A DNA stretch of 64,000 nucleotides, from contig NC_088171.1 of assembly GCF_028769735.1 (NCBI RefSeq), positions 71,255,216 to 71,319,215 of the forward strand. The letters are read 5' to 3'. Position 1 is the first letter of the stretch. Each line of letters begins with the position of its first letter. Shown one piece after another: positions 1 to 12,687 of the stretch. Both the position numbers and the translations under genes were made by a program. This DNA comes from Zonotrichia leucophrys gambelii. Its lineage: Eukaryota; Chordata; Aves; Passeriformes; Passerellidae. Under the pieces are notes generated by a model that made no database searches, was not told the origin of the DNA, and saw only the letters and a program-made list of their open reading frames with translations.

Positions 1-2429
1 TTTTATTTAATAATAATGCACTCTCTTCACAAATTAAATTTTCACTACATTGGATTTCACTAGGGACAAACATTAAACAAGGCCTGCCAGTTCAGTGTCA
101 GGTACAACCCTGCTTAGAAGCCATCTCAGGTTAATGCCTTCTAGCTTATCCTGAATAAAACCAGACGTTGAAAGTTACGTAAGTGAATGACTGAGGCCAT
201 CAAAAATCGTTCCTTAGCATCACCATCCTGACAGCTACTTCTAGGCAAGAAAAAACTCAATACAACTCCAGAATACAACTCTCTGCAACAACAGAAATAA
301 GTTGCATTTCATTCTTGAACTGGGCACTGAAAATCTGTTTTGCAGAACAAAATTATTAAAATAGAGAATTGCTAAGGTTTGATTTTTACTATGAATTAAA
401 ACCCAAAACAAAACAGGATAATTCAACCAACAAATGTTACACTTAACACACAGCAGCAAATTAGATTCCAAAAACTATGAACTATCATACAAAGAAAGTT
501 GTTAGGGATTATAAATGTCAGAAAAGCAATTACAGCTGCATGTGGGGAAAAAACCCAAGTTACTCTGAGATACTCTTTCAGATCTCCGAAAAGTGAGAAA
601 CTATAAAAGCCCCTACTGCAATGTTTTTCAACCAACAAGCCATGGATTGTTACTGAGACAAGCTTTGAAATAACCATATAGCTCCATGTAACTTTAGAAA
701 GCACACAAGTTTCTCCTGATGAGCTGTGCTATTCCTACGAGTTAAGCTGCCCCTCCTCCCAATATACACATAAACCCCTCCTTGCATGGAGGAACCTCTC
801 CGTCTAAAAGCAAACTATGTCATGAAGAGATCAAAGCCAAAACTTGAAGGTGTCTTCAAATCAAAGGTCAGAAAAAAATTTCATAGACATTGGCAAAGGA
901 CAACAGTACTCATGTTTTATAGGGTATAGCTTATCTTCACTTTCAGGGCACCCAGCCTAATTTTTAAATGCAAAGATACAGGCAAACTAGCAAGTATTTT
1001 AATAACAGATCCCAACTGAGAAGCTTCCATGAAAATTAATCAGGTCTGACACTTTTTCCCTTTCTTCTGTGCTACAGATACAATAAAAGAACTATTGAAA
1101 TTGAGACCTAAGGGAATGCAGATGTATAAATACACATTTTAGGTCTATTTCTGCTGGCAGTAAAGAAGTCTGCAAATGAGGTATTTTATCTACCTTAAAC
1201 ATTCCAGACCTAGAGTAAACTAGCCAGTAGGGTCATGCTGCAGATGGCCTGCTCTTTTCTAGAGCTACTGGTCTGAAAAAGTATGTCCTTGAATAACTTG
1301 TATTTTCAGCTACTCTGCACAATATCACAGGCACAAAATAGCAGAAGCCAAGGAAACAGGGAATGGAGGCTAATTGGGAAAAATAAATTACTTTTTGTAC
1401 TTCTTTGTAAATGCTTAAGCCCCATACTAGTACTGAACCACACACACGTGTATGTGAATAAATCAAATTGTGAGAGAGAGTGAGCACGTGTGATAGAAGA
1501 TGGGATAATGTGAAAACCCCAAGAGTTTTAACAAAGTCCTTTCTACATTAAATCAAACAATCAGGCATCACTAATTCTTTAATAAGAGATCATCAATTCA
1601 CAGTTTGTATTTGTGACTACCTTATATAGCAACTGAAATAGCTATGTTGTGCAATACATATGAATAAATTAATTAAACTATTTAATTCCCCATAAATAAA
1701 ACTGCAAATTTATTTTAACCATAACACATTTCATAAGACATCTCTGGAGCAGTATGACTTTGAAAAGTTTTAAAAGTCTGCTGCATTTAAAATTTCTGTT
1801 ATGTTTCAACTTGTTCCAAGCTTACTGATGCTGGATCTTTCAGCAAAGCAAATCTGATCCATTGCAGCAGACATGTGATCTAGCATACAACCTTTACAGT
1901 AGAAACAGACTTACACAACAATTTTTTAAACCAACTTGAACTTGTAGAGTAAATTTTACCAGATCAACACATTCCACATTGCTATGGTAACTTGGGGATG
2001 GAACAAAAAGCCTTAAATTAATTCATTGCATCAGGCACTGAAAACCGTAAGCACCTGACCTACCAACCTTGCTTTGCAACTCAAGTGCCTCTTTTGCTCT
2101 CTCCCACATGTTCTTAATCAATCAGACCTGCAGAATTTTTCAAATCCGTATGTGCTGACGACTTCAGACCCTCATCAAATGAAAACTTAGTTAATTAAAG
2201 CTACTAGAATAAAATGAACTTCCAAGCTGTCAGAACAATCTACTTATCAATTATCAAGAACAGACATTCAATACTAGTCCATGACGGGCAATCCAAACCA
2301 GATTGAAAACAGATGATTAATACACTTTCCTACTTCATACTTACAGTAAGTTATAAAAATTCATAGGAAGCATATGAGGGTAAGCCCCTAAAGCTGGTTA
2401 GAGAAAACTAACCTACGCTTGCTGGCCAA

Positions 2430-2500
2430 GAAAAGAAAAAGCCCCAAACAAACCAACAAAATCCCACCAACCAACCACAACAAAAAACCCAACCACCAGA
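2430..2500. repeat. A/C-rich low-complexity stretch
   Basis: The sequence is almost only A and C with scattered G, in CCAACCA/AACAAA-like units without a strict period. It is a simple-sequence tract inside RELCH intron 1. Similar A/C-rich tracts occur at 18538-18606 and 42020-42080. Confidence 0.5.
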
Positions 2501-3451
2501 TATGTAAAACAAGTATTTTGCAGACACGTTGCAATAGAAAAGCATCACTCTCACTCCCATGACAGGCACACTGCAGAAGCTCACCAGAAAAATGAAATTA
2601 CAAGTAGAAAATAGGTAAGATTGTGCACCCTAGCACAGAAACAACACGCCCACAGAACTGGGTTATGATACAGATGCACCTGGGCTGATCTCCTGGAGAG
2701 CCATACCAAAACCAGGCTGCTTTTGGAGAGAGACTTATTGCATAGACGTTCTCAGGCAGCATCCAAATTAGTTGAGTCTGAAAGAATTAAGCCAGCCCTG
2801 CACAAAGCATTTGGATGCTGCAGCAGTGAACACTGAGGTCCAGAGGGGTGTTCCCTTAGGAAAAGCATCAAACCCAGCCTGACCCCCTACACGTGGGTAA
2901 GGAGTAGCTCAAGCTGCAGCGCTCTTGAGCAAGCAGACCTTCCCAAAACAGAACAGCCAAGGGCCAGGCATAGCATGGAGATACTCCTTCCAGCCCACGA
3001 CCCCAGCTGGCTTTTGCAGAAATCACACAGCTTCACCAGCATCACATTAACTCCATATGCTTGATGCTGCAGGACTGCATTGTCCAAAGTGCATCCATTA
3101 ACTTGCACCACAAGGAGTTTTCCATTTGCCGCAGTAACCCAGCTTTCTGTTAAACGCTCACATCAGGCAAAATTGTCTCAATTGAGTCCTTAAATGGTTG
3201 CCCTTGCTGAAGGACTACTTAAAGTGTATGGATAATATCTATCTTTATTCTCAAGCACTGTATTGCCTCAGTTTTTTTCATATTTAAATTTCAGTAAGTT
3301 CTCATTTGCCCACTTTCTACATTTATCTAAGGACAGTCGTAAATTTTCCAGTTAAAACTTAATTTGTGTCCATATGGTTCCTAGAAAATTAAAAAAAAAC
3401 CAAAAAACAAACCCAAAACTTGCAACTGGAGACCAAAGCATTTCTTCAATA

Positions 3452-3845
3452 AGAAAAGGCTGAGAGAGATGAAGCTGCTCAGCATGGAGAGAAGGCTCAG
3501 GAGGAGTCTGATGATGTGTATAAATAATTGAAGGGAGGGCACAAGGAGAACAGAGCCAGGCTCTTCTCAGTGGTGACCTGTGACAGACCACAGCGGGCAC
3601 AAACTGAAACAAGGAGGTTCCTTTGGAGCATCAGGAAACACTTCTACTGTAAGGGTGACCAAGCACTGGCACACATTACCCCGAGGGGTGAGGGAGTCTC
3701 TGTCCCTGGAGACATTAAAAGGCCATCTGGTCACATCCTGGGAAAGCAGCTGTAGGGCACAGTAGTTCTGTTTGAGCAGGAGGTTGGACCAGATGATCAC
3801 CAGAGGTCCCTTCCCACCTCAGCCATGCTGTGATTCTGAGATTAT
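3452..3845 (+). mobile_element. CR1 LINE 3' end, sense
   Basis: The block follows the avian CR1 3' end in order: the 'AGAAGGCTCAGGAGGAG' region, the ACAGAGCCAGGCTCTTCTCAG stretch, AGGAGGTTCCTTTGGAGCATCAGGAAACACTT, CCTGGAGACATTAAAA, and the terminal GGTTGGACCAGATGATCACCAGAGGTCCCTTCC followed by a short remnant of the 3' octamer repeat (TGTGATTCTGA). It is 5'-truncated and diverged and has no intact frame. It sits in the antisense orientation relative to RELCH. Confidence 0.85.
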
Positions 3846-6800
3846 TCTTGCCATGGTTTCTCTTATTCCAAAAGTTTTTTTCAAATGACAAAACAGCTCA
3901 TAGCTTTCTTTCTCCTCTAACATCAAACAAGACAAAAACGTACTTGTTATATAAATACAAAATTCTTGTTCTGTGACTTTTTACGTAACAGTATTTCCTT
4001 CAATTCAACAACAAAGTAATCAGCTGCATCACTATCATGCAAAGTTATATTGCAGGAAGGGAGGAAGAAAATTGCCTCTACCCTACAGCACACTGGAAGA
4101 AAAGGTTCACTATTTCTTAAAAGCTTTCTCAACTTGGTCTGTCTTAAAAAAAAATTAATTAGTTTTTTTAAACTATTTGTCCAACACACTCAATATACTT
4201 AGTAGCATGTCTCAGGCATTCACATCATAAATAAATACATAAGGCCTACAAACTTTATTGAATTACTCAATGTTTTAGCCTGTGCTAGAGGAGATGTCAG
4301 CTCAGTTTCTCAAAACTTTACAATACGCTAGAAATCCAAATACAAGTAACACCTTGAAGACAAGGAGTTGTCAGATAGAACCCAGCATCTAAAGGAACAG
4401 CAGTATAAGGTTTCAGGACTTCTCATTAAAAAAAAAAAAAGATTCCTCATGCTATATTTTAAAGAGATCCACAGATACAAGTTACCTAACTCAGATGTTG
4501 TAAAAAAATCTTAATTTAGTTGGCAAGTGTAAGACCGTCCTGGAAAAGATGTTTTCCCATATTTTCATTAATTCTGTGTTACAGAACACAGAAGACCAGT
4601 ATGTATAAATTTTCAATTAACAGAGATAGACTGCACACAGATCAGCTTCCAACATAGCTGATTTCAATATCTACTTGATAATAACTTGCTTTCAAATACT
4701 AGACAAACTTTTTTATCAGAAATGAAGCTCATGTAAAATTTTCAGCAAGCTTTCTCTCAGCTGGACAGAGTTTATGAGACACATCTTCAGTTTACAAAAA
4801 GGCAATTCTCAGAGGGAAAAAAAGCTACAGGAAATATGGTATAACTTACACAGAATTGAAATTACATATGGGAGAACCTAGAAAAGTTGCCAGTGGTTGG
4901 TTCTGAAATGCAAAGCTCTAGCTCAACATTCTAATTTCCTTCTTTCCACCTACCAAAAGCCAATCTCTTCTTTCCCTAACAGCAAAACCATCAGAAGGAT
5001 GGTGTGCTGCTTCAGCACAAATCCAGCTTGTTTTGCTGAAGCTTTCAGCCACAGGATGGTTAAACACACACATAACTGAACTAGCTACAGTGCATATATA
5101 GAGAGGTTCACTTCTGCTTTCCCCAGCATCAAAAAGTAACAGGAACTCTAGCACAGGAACAGAACAGAAGCCAGGACAAAAGTAATTAAATTCCCCATGT
5201 CATAGCTCTGAGGATCCTAAAAGAACCACAACATGCACTAAGTTAGGATATGGGAAAATACAACATGGTCATCACAGTCACTTGCTACTCAGTGGATTAC
5301 TTGATTTGACCTGCCCAGTAAGAGAGGCTTCTACTCTCTCCTCCTCTGTCCATAACTGTCATGCTTATCAGCATACCTTATCTTGTTACTTCTTTGTGTA
5401 GTTACATACTTATGGGGACTAACCTGCCTCCTGAACAATCTACCATTACTTCACCCAAAGCTTAGACTCATCCATCAGGGACAGCTTCCAGCACACCCAG
5501 TTTTAGTCATTTGACACTTCCAACAGTTGCAAAAGCCTTAACATAAGCAGCTTGTAAGTGCATGTTACTGAAAACCTGTCAGAAACACCAGTGTCAGTAA
5601 AATGGAGTGGTTTAAAGAAGTCACAACAGGAAAAGTTCACCTGGCTTCTCTACTGGTAAAGCCAGCATCAGAGCACTATCAAACCTCTCAGGTTTCCATC
5701 AGGCATTGCTCTTTTCTGCCAGGTTTCAAGTGAACTCTGCTTCCTTTTCTTTCAGCATTACATACAAGCCTCAACTCTTTCAAATGTTTTCTGCTCTTCA
5801 TTAAAAGTGACAGCAATCAGCCTTTCCCCTCTGTTGATTAGCAGCAGCTTTGACTGCCTATTTATCTGCACCTTTCCATTCCATCCTTTCTCAAGGGAGC
5901 ATGTATTCCAAATCAGGCAGTAAAACCACTCTTACTCACAAGTTGCCAGTCTACTTCCCATTATCTGCAGATCCAGCCAACAGGACTAGGTATTTTTGCT
6001 TCCTTTCATATAGTAACAAGCCAAAGACTTCAGCTGACAACACCAAAACACCTAAGTAGTAGTCATTAGAACAAAAATTATTTGCCATCTTCTCAATTTC
6101 CTGTTTTATTTAGACTGCTATTTAAACTGAGGTATAATGAACTGTTTGGAAGTAGCCCTGTTCTGCTATATTTTCACTCAGAACAAAACTCAGTTGAAAC
6201 ACCGGTGGGTCATGGCAATGCTCCACACAAAATTACAACGTTTGTGATTCAGGATTGAGAAGAGCTGTTACCAAGACACCCCCTCTCACAAAGGATACTC
6301 TTCCCACTTGGCTTTCTTCAGTAGGATCCATCTGAATTTCAGAGGCTACAAGCAAAAGGAGCAATGAATTACAATATTCCACACCACCCCCAAAAAAAGC
6401 TCCCAAAGAAAAATCAAACACCCCAAATCATAAACAAATCCTAGAGCTTACTATGAAGAAGCAGCAATACTTTATATCTTTGTACTCATGGATTAGTTTC
6501 ATGTAACTGGAATCAAAACCCCAGAAAGCTATCAAAAATTTTATTATGGCAATAACTAGAAAAAAATTATCTCCTGAAAATCACAACTGCAATGTAAGTG
6601 CTCAAACCCCTTATGATTTTCATTAAAGCTATTTCAAATTTTGGGAAAGTTGCACTTGCGTAGCAATAAAGAAAAAAATAAATAGCAAATTTCAAGACTA
6701 ACATTAGTCCTCCCAGCGTAAACTGCATTCCTTCAGGAAAGGGCATTAATCAAACATAGCAACCAAAGGGCATCATATCAATCACATTAAAAAGAAGTTT

Positions 6801-9800
6801 TCTTCACCCACTATGCACAAGCTTGAATTACAGTCATGGGTATAATAAACACATTTGTGGTCCAGGAACACAGATGAGACATTTGAGCCACAGTTTTATT
6901 TCTAAATTTCGAGACACTCAGTTTCTAAATTGAGTTTCTCAATTGGTACTATGTCTTCTTATGCAAAAATGATAGAGATAAAATTAATAATTAATGTATA
7001 GGTGCTGACTAAAGCCTTGTAAAAGATCAGGAATACAGTAAGAAGGGATTACCAAACCATACTGCCCACATGAGTAGCATTAGAAAAGCAGTATCCAGTG
7101 CTCTAGCAGATATTAAACGACCGCTATTGAAACCAGTGGAAGAAGCTCTCAGAAGCTTGGAAACATCTGGCTGAGATAACAGGACATGAAGGATGACTGT
7201 ACACAGTCCTGGGCATCTAAAGGAACAGTGTCATCTCCTTCACGTGCTTCAAACTAGAAAAGCAAAGTTGCTAGACACAAGAAACATTTCCACATTTTTC
7301 ATTACAATATATCTTAATCTCAGTTTGTAGATGTGATGTTGCTGCTGCTGGAAAAAGGAAGGGTGTTTTTGCAAAGAACTAAGAAATCCCAGTCATCTGA
7401 CTGTCATTTGCTGTTGCAACCAAGAGCTCTGAAGCATGGTTCAAAGACAAAACAGCTTCTAAGTCACTCGCTGACCACATGATGCTGCTTGTTTAAATCC
7501 AATGACATTTGAGCAAAATCTTTTTGTAACAGTCTTTCAAGATGAAGAAATAAAACCACACCAAAATAAATGGCAGCACGCACTCAGAGTTTAGACTGGC
7601 CCTTCTCAGAGTCCTTTTAGGCAATGAACACTTGTACTGAAATTCTCCCATTCTGTACAGCACGTAAAGTACGAAAGCCTCCTATTGCTCAGTGGAAATC
7701 CTCAGGCAGCATTCCAAACATACTTCACATTCAATAAGAATTGCCAGTCATACTCTTTCTGCATCCACTCCAATTATGAAAAATGTCAGAATAAAGCCAG
7801 AGAAATTAATCTAACTTGGGGGCTGGGAGGAGCAGCTACAAAGCACTGAGAACAAATTCTGACTTCAGAAATAAACAGAAATAATTTTTTTAATGATGTT
7901 ATGAATTTTTTTCACTGAAGCATAAAATTCACATGACCTTGAAATGGCAATCATGCCAACCTGCACTACTTTCTACATCCATCGTTTCTATTGAGAAAAC
8001 TAGTAGTTCATTCTCAAATACCTTTGGGCATGTTAAAGCAAGAGAAGGTACATACACAACTCTCTTATAAAGACAGGTACAAGAGACTGAATCTCTCAAC
8101 AAAACTGGACATTTTGACTAACTTAGGAAACTGTTCAGACTTATTCTTGGATCTGAACTACAGCTCAGCCACCTACCTAAATGAAGTAATACCAGATGCT
8201 CAGGAAAAAAGTGAGGGAACTCTTCCAAAGACCACGATTTTCAGCCCATCAGAGTCTTCTGCAATCTACATTTTAGTACTTGGAAAATGACATAACTACA
8301 GAGGCACAAGACTATCAGCTCTTGTTCAGTCAGATTCAGTCTGAACAGCACTGTCACAATTGCCAGCTCAATGCCAGACTTCAGACTGCAAGCAAGTCTG
8401 ATGGCATCAAGTTAAAAAAGATACTTGAGCTATATAAAAATATTTTTTCATTGTCCTGCATCTGTCACCTTTCAATGTCACTTAATGTGAAGTGCCTTTT
8501 GAATCACAGTTGAGACCAAAAAAATCCTTTGAAATGCACTCTAACTTATTGCAGATATCAGACTTCAAGACACACCTTTAGCATAAGTTCTAGCATGATA
8601 TTTAATTTCAGCACTTCAGTATTATTAAACTTGTCCAAATTAAGTGTTAGTCCCCCCCTTCTCTCTCTCCCCACTGCTACAGCCTCCTCCCTCCTTTTTT
8701 TAATAGGGACATCCCACAGGCACCTATCAATTAGCAAGTCAGCAAAATAATAATTAAGATGTTCTTACATAAGTGCACATTGCTCTAAGACTGCAAGAGG
8801 TCTTAGGTCTTTTTTTTTCCATGCATAACAACACAGCTACACAGGCTGCTGCTTTTCTAATTCTGGAGTATGTGCAGTGTCAATAACTGGAAACAATGTA
8901 CTATGTTAACAAAGAAAAGAGAATATTTAATCAATCAGATTAATTGACTGGAATCTCCAAGGAAGCAGCTTGGGGATGAAACAGAAATTTTTATCAGTTC
9001 AAAGCCCTGAAGCACAAGGTTTTCCAATGTTCACTAATCATATCACGAAGAAGACCATACTGAAGCTCTCAACTGGACAAAGAGAAGAATGAAATTCTAA
9101 TAATTCACAAACAAGACAAACAGAACATACACAACACAGCAGGAATTTTAAAAGAAGCCATACATTTTTTAAAAGACCTTCAAATGCACTAACAAGTTGA
9201 AGTTCAGATGTCTACTATCCCAGCCATGCAGATGCTACTAGTTATTTCCAAATTTAAAGTGTAACTTTGTGTCTTTCCAACATCAGAAACTCTTAAAAGA
9301 AACGAAAATATAGGACTATTCACAAAATGCCTTTAGGTATCTTGGTAAACACATAATTATGTCTTTCACCTGTCTGCTACCCACAATTCCTTTCAATGCC
9401 TTCCCACGAGTTCATTAAGTCCTCAAACTCGGGTGGCTGGTCAGCTCCTCTTTCCCAAAGCCACCTCCACAGGCTATCTATCTCCTTTTAGAACTCGGTG
9501 TGTCCGGACAGCAACACTGACAAGACACTGAGGTGATTTCATCCTAAGCCATGTGTGCTACTTTTAAAAGACAAAAGCTGTTAAGGCCAGCTGTGTGACA
9601 ACTGTCCAAACACCTGCACTCCTTTTGGTCTCTAAACTTTTACCAACTCAGTATATTTACTGAGTTCCCCATCTCCTTGGCTAGCCAAAGACTGCAGACA
9701 CTTGGTAAACATGGAAGTGTTAATTATAGGAAGCATTGTACTAGTTGTGCAAGAGCTGCGAAACTCAGACCTGTCTTTAGTTGCAGCACCAGAAGTAACA

Positions 9801-10239
9801 CCCTGGCTCCTTATACCCCAATTCTGACAAGTTTTAGACTTGACATGTGGCACTCACGGCTTAACACCCCATTCCTTCTCCCAGCACCGTACGACTTATC
9901 TCTTGGCAGTGAGCTCTAAAGACGCTGCTGGAAATAATTTCTCCCACATTTGGCAAATACCCGTGACGCTCACAGGGACACCGAAGCTCGATGAAACTAC
10001 GCCTGGCACCAGGGTAACACCGGATCTGGCAGCGCACCTCCTCAGCCCCTCTGCACCGCTCCTACAGCCTCCGCCAGTCCCGCACAGGTTACGGAGAACA
10101 AGGAACGACTGAAGGAGCGATGCCAAGCGCTTTTCCCGGCCGAGAGCGACACCGAGAGCCAACCCCGCCCAGCCCCGTGCACCCACCGGCGGCTGTCCCC
10201 GCCTCCCGGAGCCCCCGGCCCCGAGCCAGGGTCACTTAC

Positions 10240-10720
10240 TGAGCTGCCCGGCCCCGGGCTCCCTGCCGCCGGCTCCCCCGAGCCCGCTGCTGCCGCCCAG
10301 GCTGCCTAGGGCCCCGCCGGCGGGCGGCGTGCCGCTCTGCCGCTCGAAGTTGCCCGGGTTGGAGAAGAAATCGCGGAGCCGGGGCAGCTCCCGGCCGCTC
10401 TCCAGCAGCTCCGTGTGCAGCTCCAGCGCCGTCAGCAGGAACTGGTCCCGCAGCAGCTGCGCCGCTATCGCGTCCATCGGCACCCGCGGCAGCTCCCCGG
10501 CCCCCGCGGCAGCATCGCCCGGCGCCGCCGCTCGCAGACCCGGCAGCTCCTCGGGGCTCCCCGCCGCCGGCTCCGGCTGCTGCTGCGGGTACGCCGGCCC
10601 GCCCGGCTCGGTGCTGCTGCTGCTGCCGCCGCCGGGCCGGGGCTCCTCGGGCTCGTCCTCCTCCGAGTCGCTGAGGAAGGGGTTCACACTGCCGCCCCCG
10701 CCGGCCGCCGCCGCCGCCAT
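10240..10720 (-). CDS. RELCH: RELCH coding exon 1 (N-terminal LisH region)
   Basis: RELCH (KIAA1468) binds RAB11 on recycling endosomes and promotes cholesterol transfer to the trans-Golgi network; that is family knowledge. The exon encodes 160 residues plus one base of the next codon, from ATG at 10720 to a minus-strand GTAAGT donor immediately after 10240. The protein starts with a run of alanines and glycines, then NPFLSDSEEDE, then a Pro/Ser/Gly-rich low-complexity segment that includes a short serine run. The segment at about residues 92-140 contains AIAAQLLRDQFLLTALELHT and RDFFSNPGNFERQSGTPP. It matches the conserved LisH part of human RELCH almost residue for residue, and this is what identifies the gene. 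The tail is Gly-rich. The reading frame continues only 8 bases past the donor to a stop, which supports splicing. The coiled coils and HEAT repeats must be encoded to the left of the window. Confidence 0.95.
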
Positions 10721-10723
10721 CTT
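10713..10723 (-). promoter_or_regulatory. YY1-like motif over the RELCH start codon
   Basis: On the minus strand the start context reads AAGATGGCGGC, the classic YY1 core found just downstream of many TATA-less start sites. Here the motif contains the ATG itself, so it may set transcription start position as well as translation start. Binding is inferred. Confidence 0.5.
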
Positions 10724-11163
10724 ACAGCCCGCCGCGGCGCGACCGCTGCCGGGGCGCTACCGCGGCAAAGCCTGAGCGGAGACGCCGCCGCAGAACCCCC
10801 CTCCTGGCGGGGCCGGGGCCCGAGCCGCTGCCAGGCCCCTGTCGATGGTGCCGATGATGTTGACGACGCCGCTGCTGCCGCGGGCGCTGCCGCCACCTGC
10901 GGCCACAGCGACTCCCCGCCGCCGCCTCCTCGGCGGCCTCCCACCCGCCCTGCTGCCGCTTCCGGATCCCCGCTCGCGCGAGACTTCCCGCGGCCAACCG
11001 CGAGCCGTGCCCCGGAGTGCGGCCCCGCCCCCTCCGGGCCTCGCGCCCGCCCCCTCCGAGCAGGGCGGGTCCCGAGGAGAGGGAGGCCACATTCAAGGGG
11101 CGGGGCTTCGGTGTGTGCCCGCGGCGGGGCGCGGTCCGGGGCGGGACCGGGAGCGGCGGAGGG

Positions 11164-11200
11164 CGGAAGCGGAAGTGGATCGCGGCGGGGGAGGAGGAGT
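11164..11200 (+). promoter_or_regulatory. PIGN: ETS-like pair and candidate donor of PIGN 5' exon
   Basis: Two adjacent CGGAAG cores (11164-11177) are followed by a purine-rich stretch and then a good donor sequence, GGA|GTGAGT, with the GT at 11199-11200. Because the first coding exon of PIGN begins with an acceptor (25519-25520), at least one upstream non-coding exon must exist, and this is the most attractive donor on the rightward side of the island. The exon start is unknown and the assignment is inference. Confidence 0.35.
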
Positions 11201-11564
11201 GAGTTCTGGCGCGTGGGCGCCGCGCGCTTCCCTCGGGGAGGGGGCGGCCGGTCCTGGGGCACGGGGAATGGGGGCGGCTAATCCTGAGGGACCGGGACAG
11301 GGGCGGCCTATCCTGGGGCACGGGGAATGGGGTGGGCACGGATTGCGCCTCCCCGCTTCCGCAAAGCTTGGTTCGCTCCGCAGCCTCCACGGCGGCGCCC
11401 AGCCCGTGTGGGCTCAGGGCGCTGCTGGGACGGGAGGGATGCGGGACTCGGTTTGGCACCCGAGCCGGGCTGGGGGCTCGGACCCTCGGCGGGTTGCGTT
11501 GGCTGGGCCAGGGTAGGGCTCCCCGGGGAACGCAGCGCCCAGCGAGGGCCCCGGGGATGGACCT

Positions 11565-11735
11565 TGGACTGCCAAAGGAGGTGGTGGAGTCACTGTTCCT
11601 GCAGGTGTTTAAGGAAAGGCTGGATGCAGCACTCGGTGCCCTGGTCTAGGTGACGTGGGTTCGGGCCTGTGTTGGACTCGATGTCACCATCTCAGAGGCC
11701 TTTTCCAGCCAAGGTGGTTCCGTAACTCCGCGTTC
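11565..11735 (+). mobile_element. CR1 LINE 3' end fragment, sense
   Basis: The sequence reads as the last part of a CR1: GGAGGTGGTGGAGTCACTGTTCCTGCAGGTGTTTAAGGAAAGGCTGGA, then GTGTTGGACTCGATG and CCTTTTCCAGCC. It lies at the right edge of the CpG island in the PIGN 5' region. It is strongly truncated and non-coding. Confidence 0.75.
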
Positions 11736-11759
11736 CCGGTAGATATGTGAGCGGTGTCC

Positions 11760-12687
11760 CAGCATCAGGTGTTAGGGAGGGCACAAATACAGGTGGATAA
11801 TAACGTGATGACCTCTGGAAGAAGGCTCAGGCAACTCAGGGGGACTACAGGGATGTTGTAAGGTTATGCTGAGAGAAAATTAGAGGGGCCAAAACCCATC
11901 TAGTACTTAATCTGACTATTGCTGTAAAAGAGTAAGAGACAACCAAATGTATTTTCAGATACATCAGCAGCAAAAGGAGAACTAAGGAAAATGTTTGTCC
12001 TGTTGTGGGATGTAAGGAGAAACTGTGGTAAAGGATGAGGAAAAGGCTGTGGTACAAAACATCTTCTTTTCCTTGCTCTTTAATGATAAAGCCAGTTGCC
12101 CTCATGACGTACAGCCCTGAGCCAGATGAAGGGAACAGGGAGTGGAATGATGCTTCCATTGGCTCAGAGGATGACAGGGCTCTGCCGAGGGATCTGTTGC
12201 ATCAGGCAGCGCTACAGGATGCAGGAAAAGTGTCTGGAAGCTGGCCCAGCAGAAAAGGACCTGGGTGTGCTGATGGACAGTTGCCTGAAGATGAGCCAGC
12301 AATGTGCTCAGGTGGCCAAGAAGGCCAATGACATCCTGACCTGTATCAGCAATCACACCAGGGCAGTCACTGTCCCTCTGTACTCAGCACTGGTGAGGCT
12401 GCACCTTGAATCCTGTGTCCACTTCTGGGCTCCTCACTACAAAAAGAATATTGAGGTGCTGGAATGTGTCCAGAGAAGGGCAGTGGACCAGAAGAGTCTG
12501 AAGCACAGGTTTTATGGGGAATGGCTGTGGGAGCTGGATCATTTAGCCTGGAGAAAAGGAAGTTTGGGGGGCACCTTCCTGTTCTCTACAGCCACCTGAA
12601 AGGAGGCAGTAGCAAGGTGAAGGTTGGCCTCCTTTCCCAGCTAACAAGTGATAGGAGGAAAAGAAATCACTTCAGCTTGTGCCGCTA
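11760..12687 (+). mobile_element. CR1 LINE, ORF2 remnant (left part)
   Basis: From about 11850 the sequence follows the avian CR1 reverse-transcriptase frame. There is a segment corresponding to 'KYINSKRRAKENVGPLL' (near 11960-12010), the downstream 'DMEKAEVLNAFF' region, and after an internal deletion near 12150-12190 the C-terminal segment with EKDLGVLMDSCLKMSQQCAQ and LYSALVRLHLESCVHFWAPH (12255-12450). The 3' untranslated part (GAAAGGAGGCAGTAGCAAGGTGAAGG, AACAAGTGATAGGAGGAAAAG) follows. Frames are broken by stops and deletions, so this is a dead copy. It is interrupted at 12688 by an LTR-like block and resumes at about 13013. Confidence 0.8.

Larger units (their letters stand above)
1..10239 (-). 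other. RELCH: RELCH intron 1 (partial), no exon recognised
   Basis: This stretch lies downstream of the RELCH exon 1 donor on the minus strand, so it is the first part of intron 1. It is AT-rich. I looked for the next RELCH exon (the serine-rich stretch before the first coiled coil in the known protein) and did not find it. Open frames here are short and resemble no family I know. Contents I can support are a CR1 3' end at 3452-3845, an A/C-rich simple stretch near 2430-2500, a poly-A run near 4428-4440 and a pyrimidine-rich stretch near 8650-8700. Confidence 0.75.
10020..11560. promoter_or_regulatory. CpG island, bidirectional RELCH/PIGN promoter
   Basis: GC content and CpG density rise abruptly here against an AT-rich background, and the RELCH start codon lies inside the island. 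GC boxes are visible (for example GGGGCGGGGC near 11096 and CCGCCCCCTCC near 11026 and 11049). ETS-type motifs appear as CTTCCGG at 10959-10965 and as a CGGAAGCGGAAGTG pair at 11164-11177. A YY1-like motif (AAGATGGCGGC on the minus strand, 10713-10723) overlaps the RELCH ATG. No TATA box is evident. RELCH leaves to the left and PIGN to the right, so the simplest reading is one shared divergent promoter between about 10721 and 11200. The start sites themselves cannot be read from sequence. Confidence 0.8.

Noticed and set aside
1..10239. Search for RELCH exon 2 on the minus strand
   Set aside because: No stretch encodes the expected serine-rich and coiled-coil segment; exon 2 is likely outside the window.
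10415..11459. Several long overlapping open frames on both strands across the CpG island (up to 288 codons)
   Set aside because: They are Pro/Arg/Gly/Ala-rich products of high GC content with few stop codons, overlap the RELCH exon in other frames, and match no family.
12126..12599. A 157-codon frame on the plus strand
   Set aside because: It is the degraded C-terminal reverse-transcriptase frame of the CR1 element described here, not a host gene.
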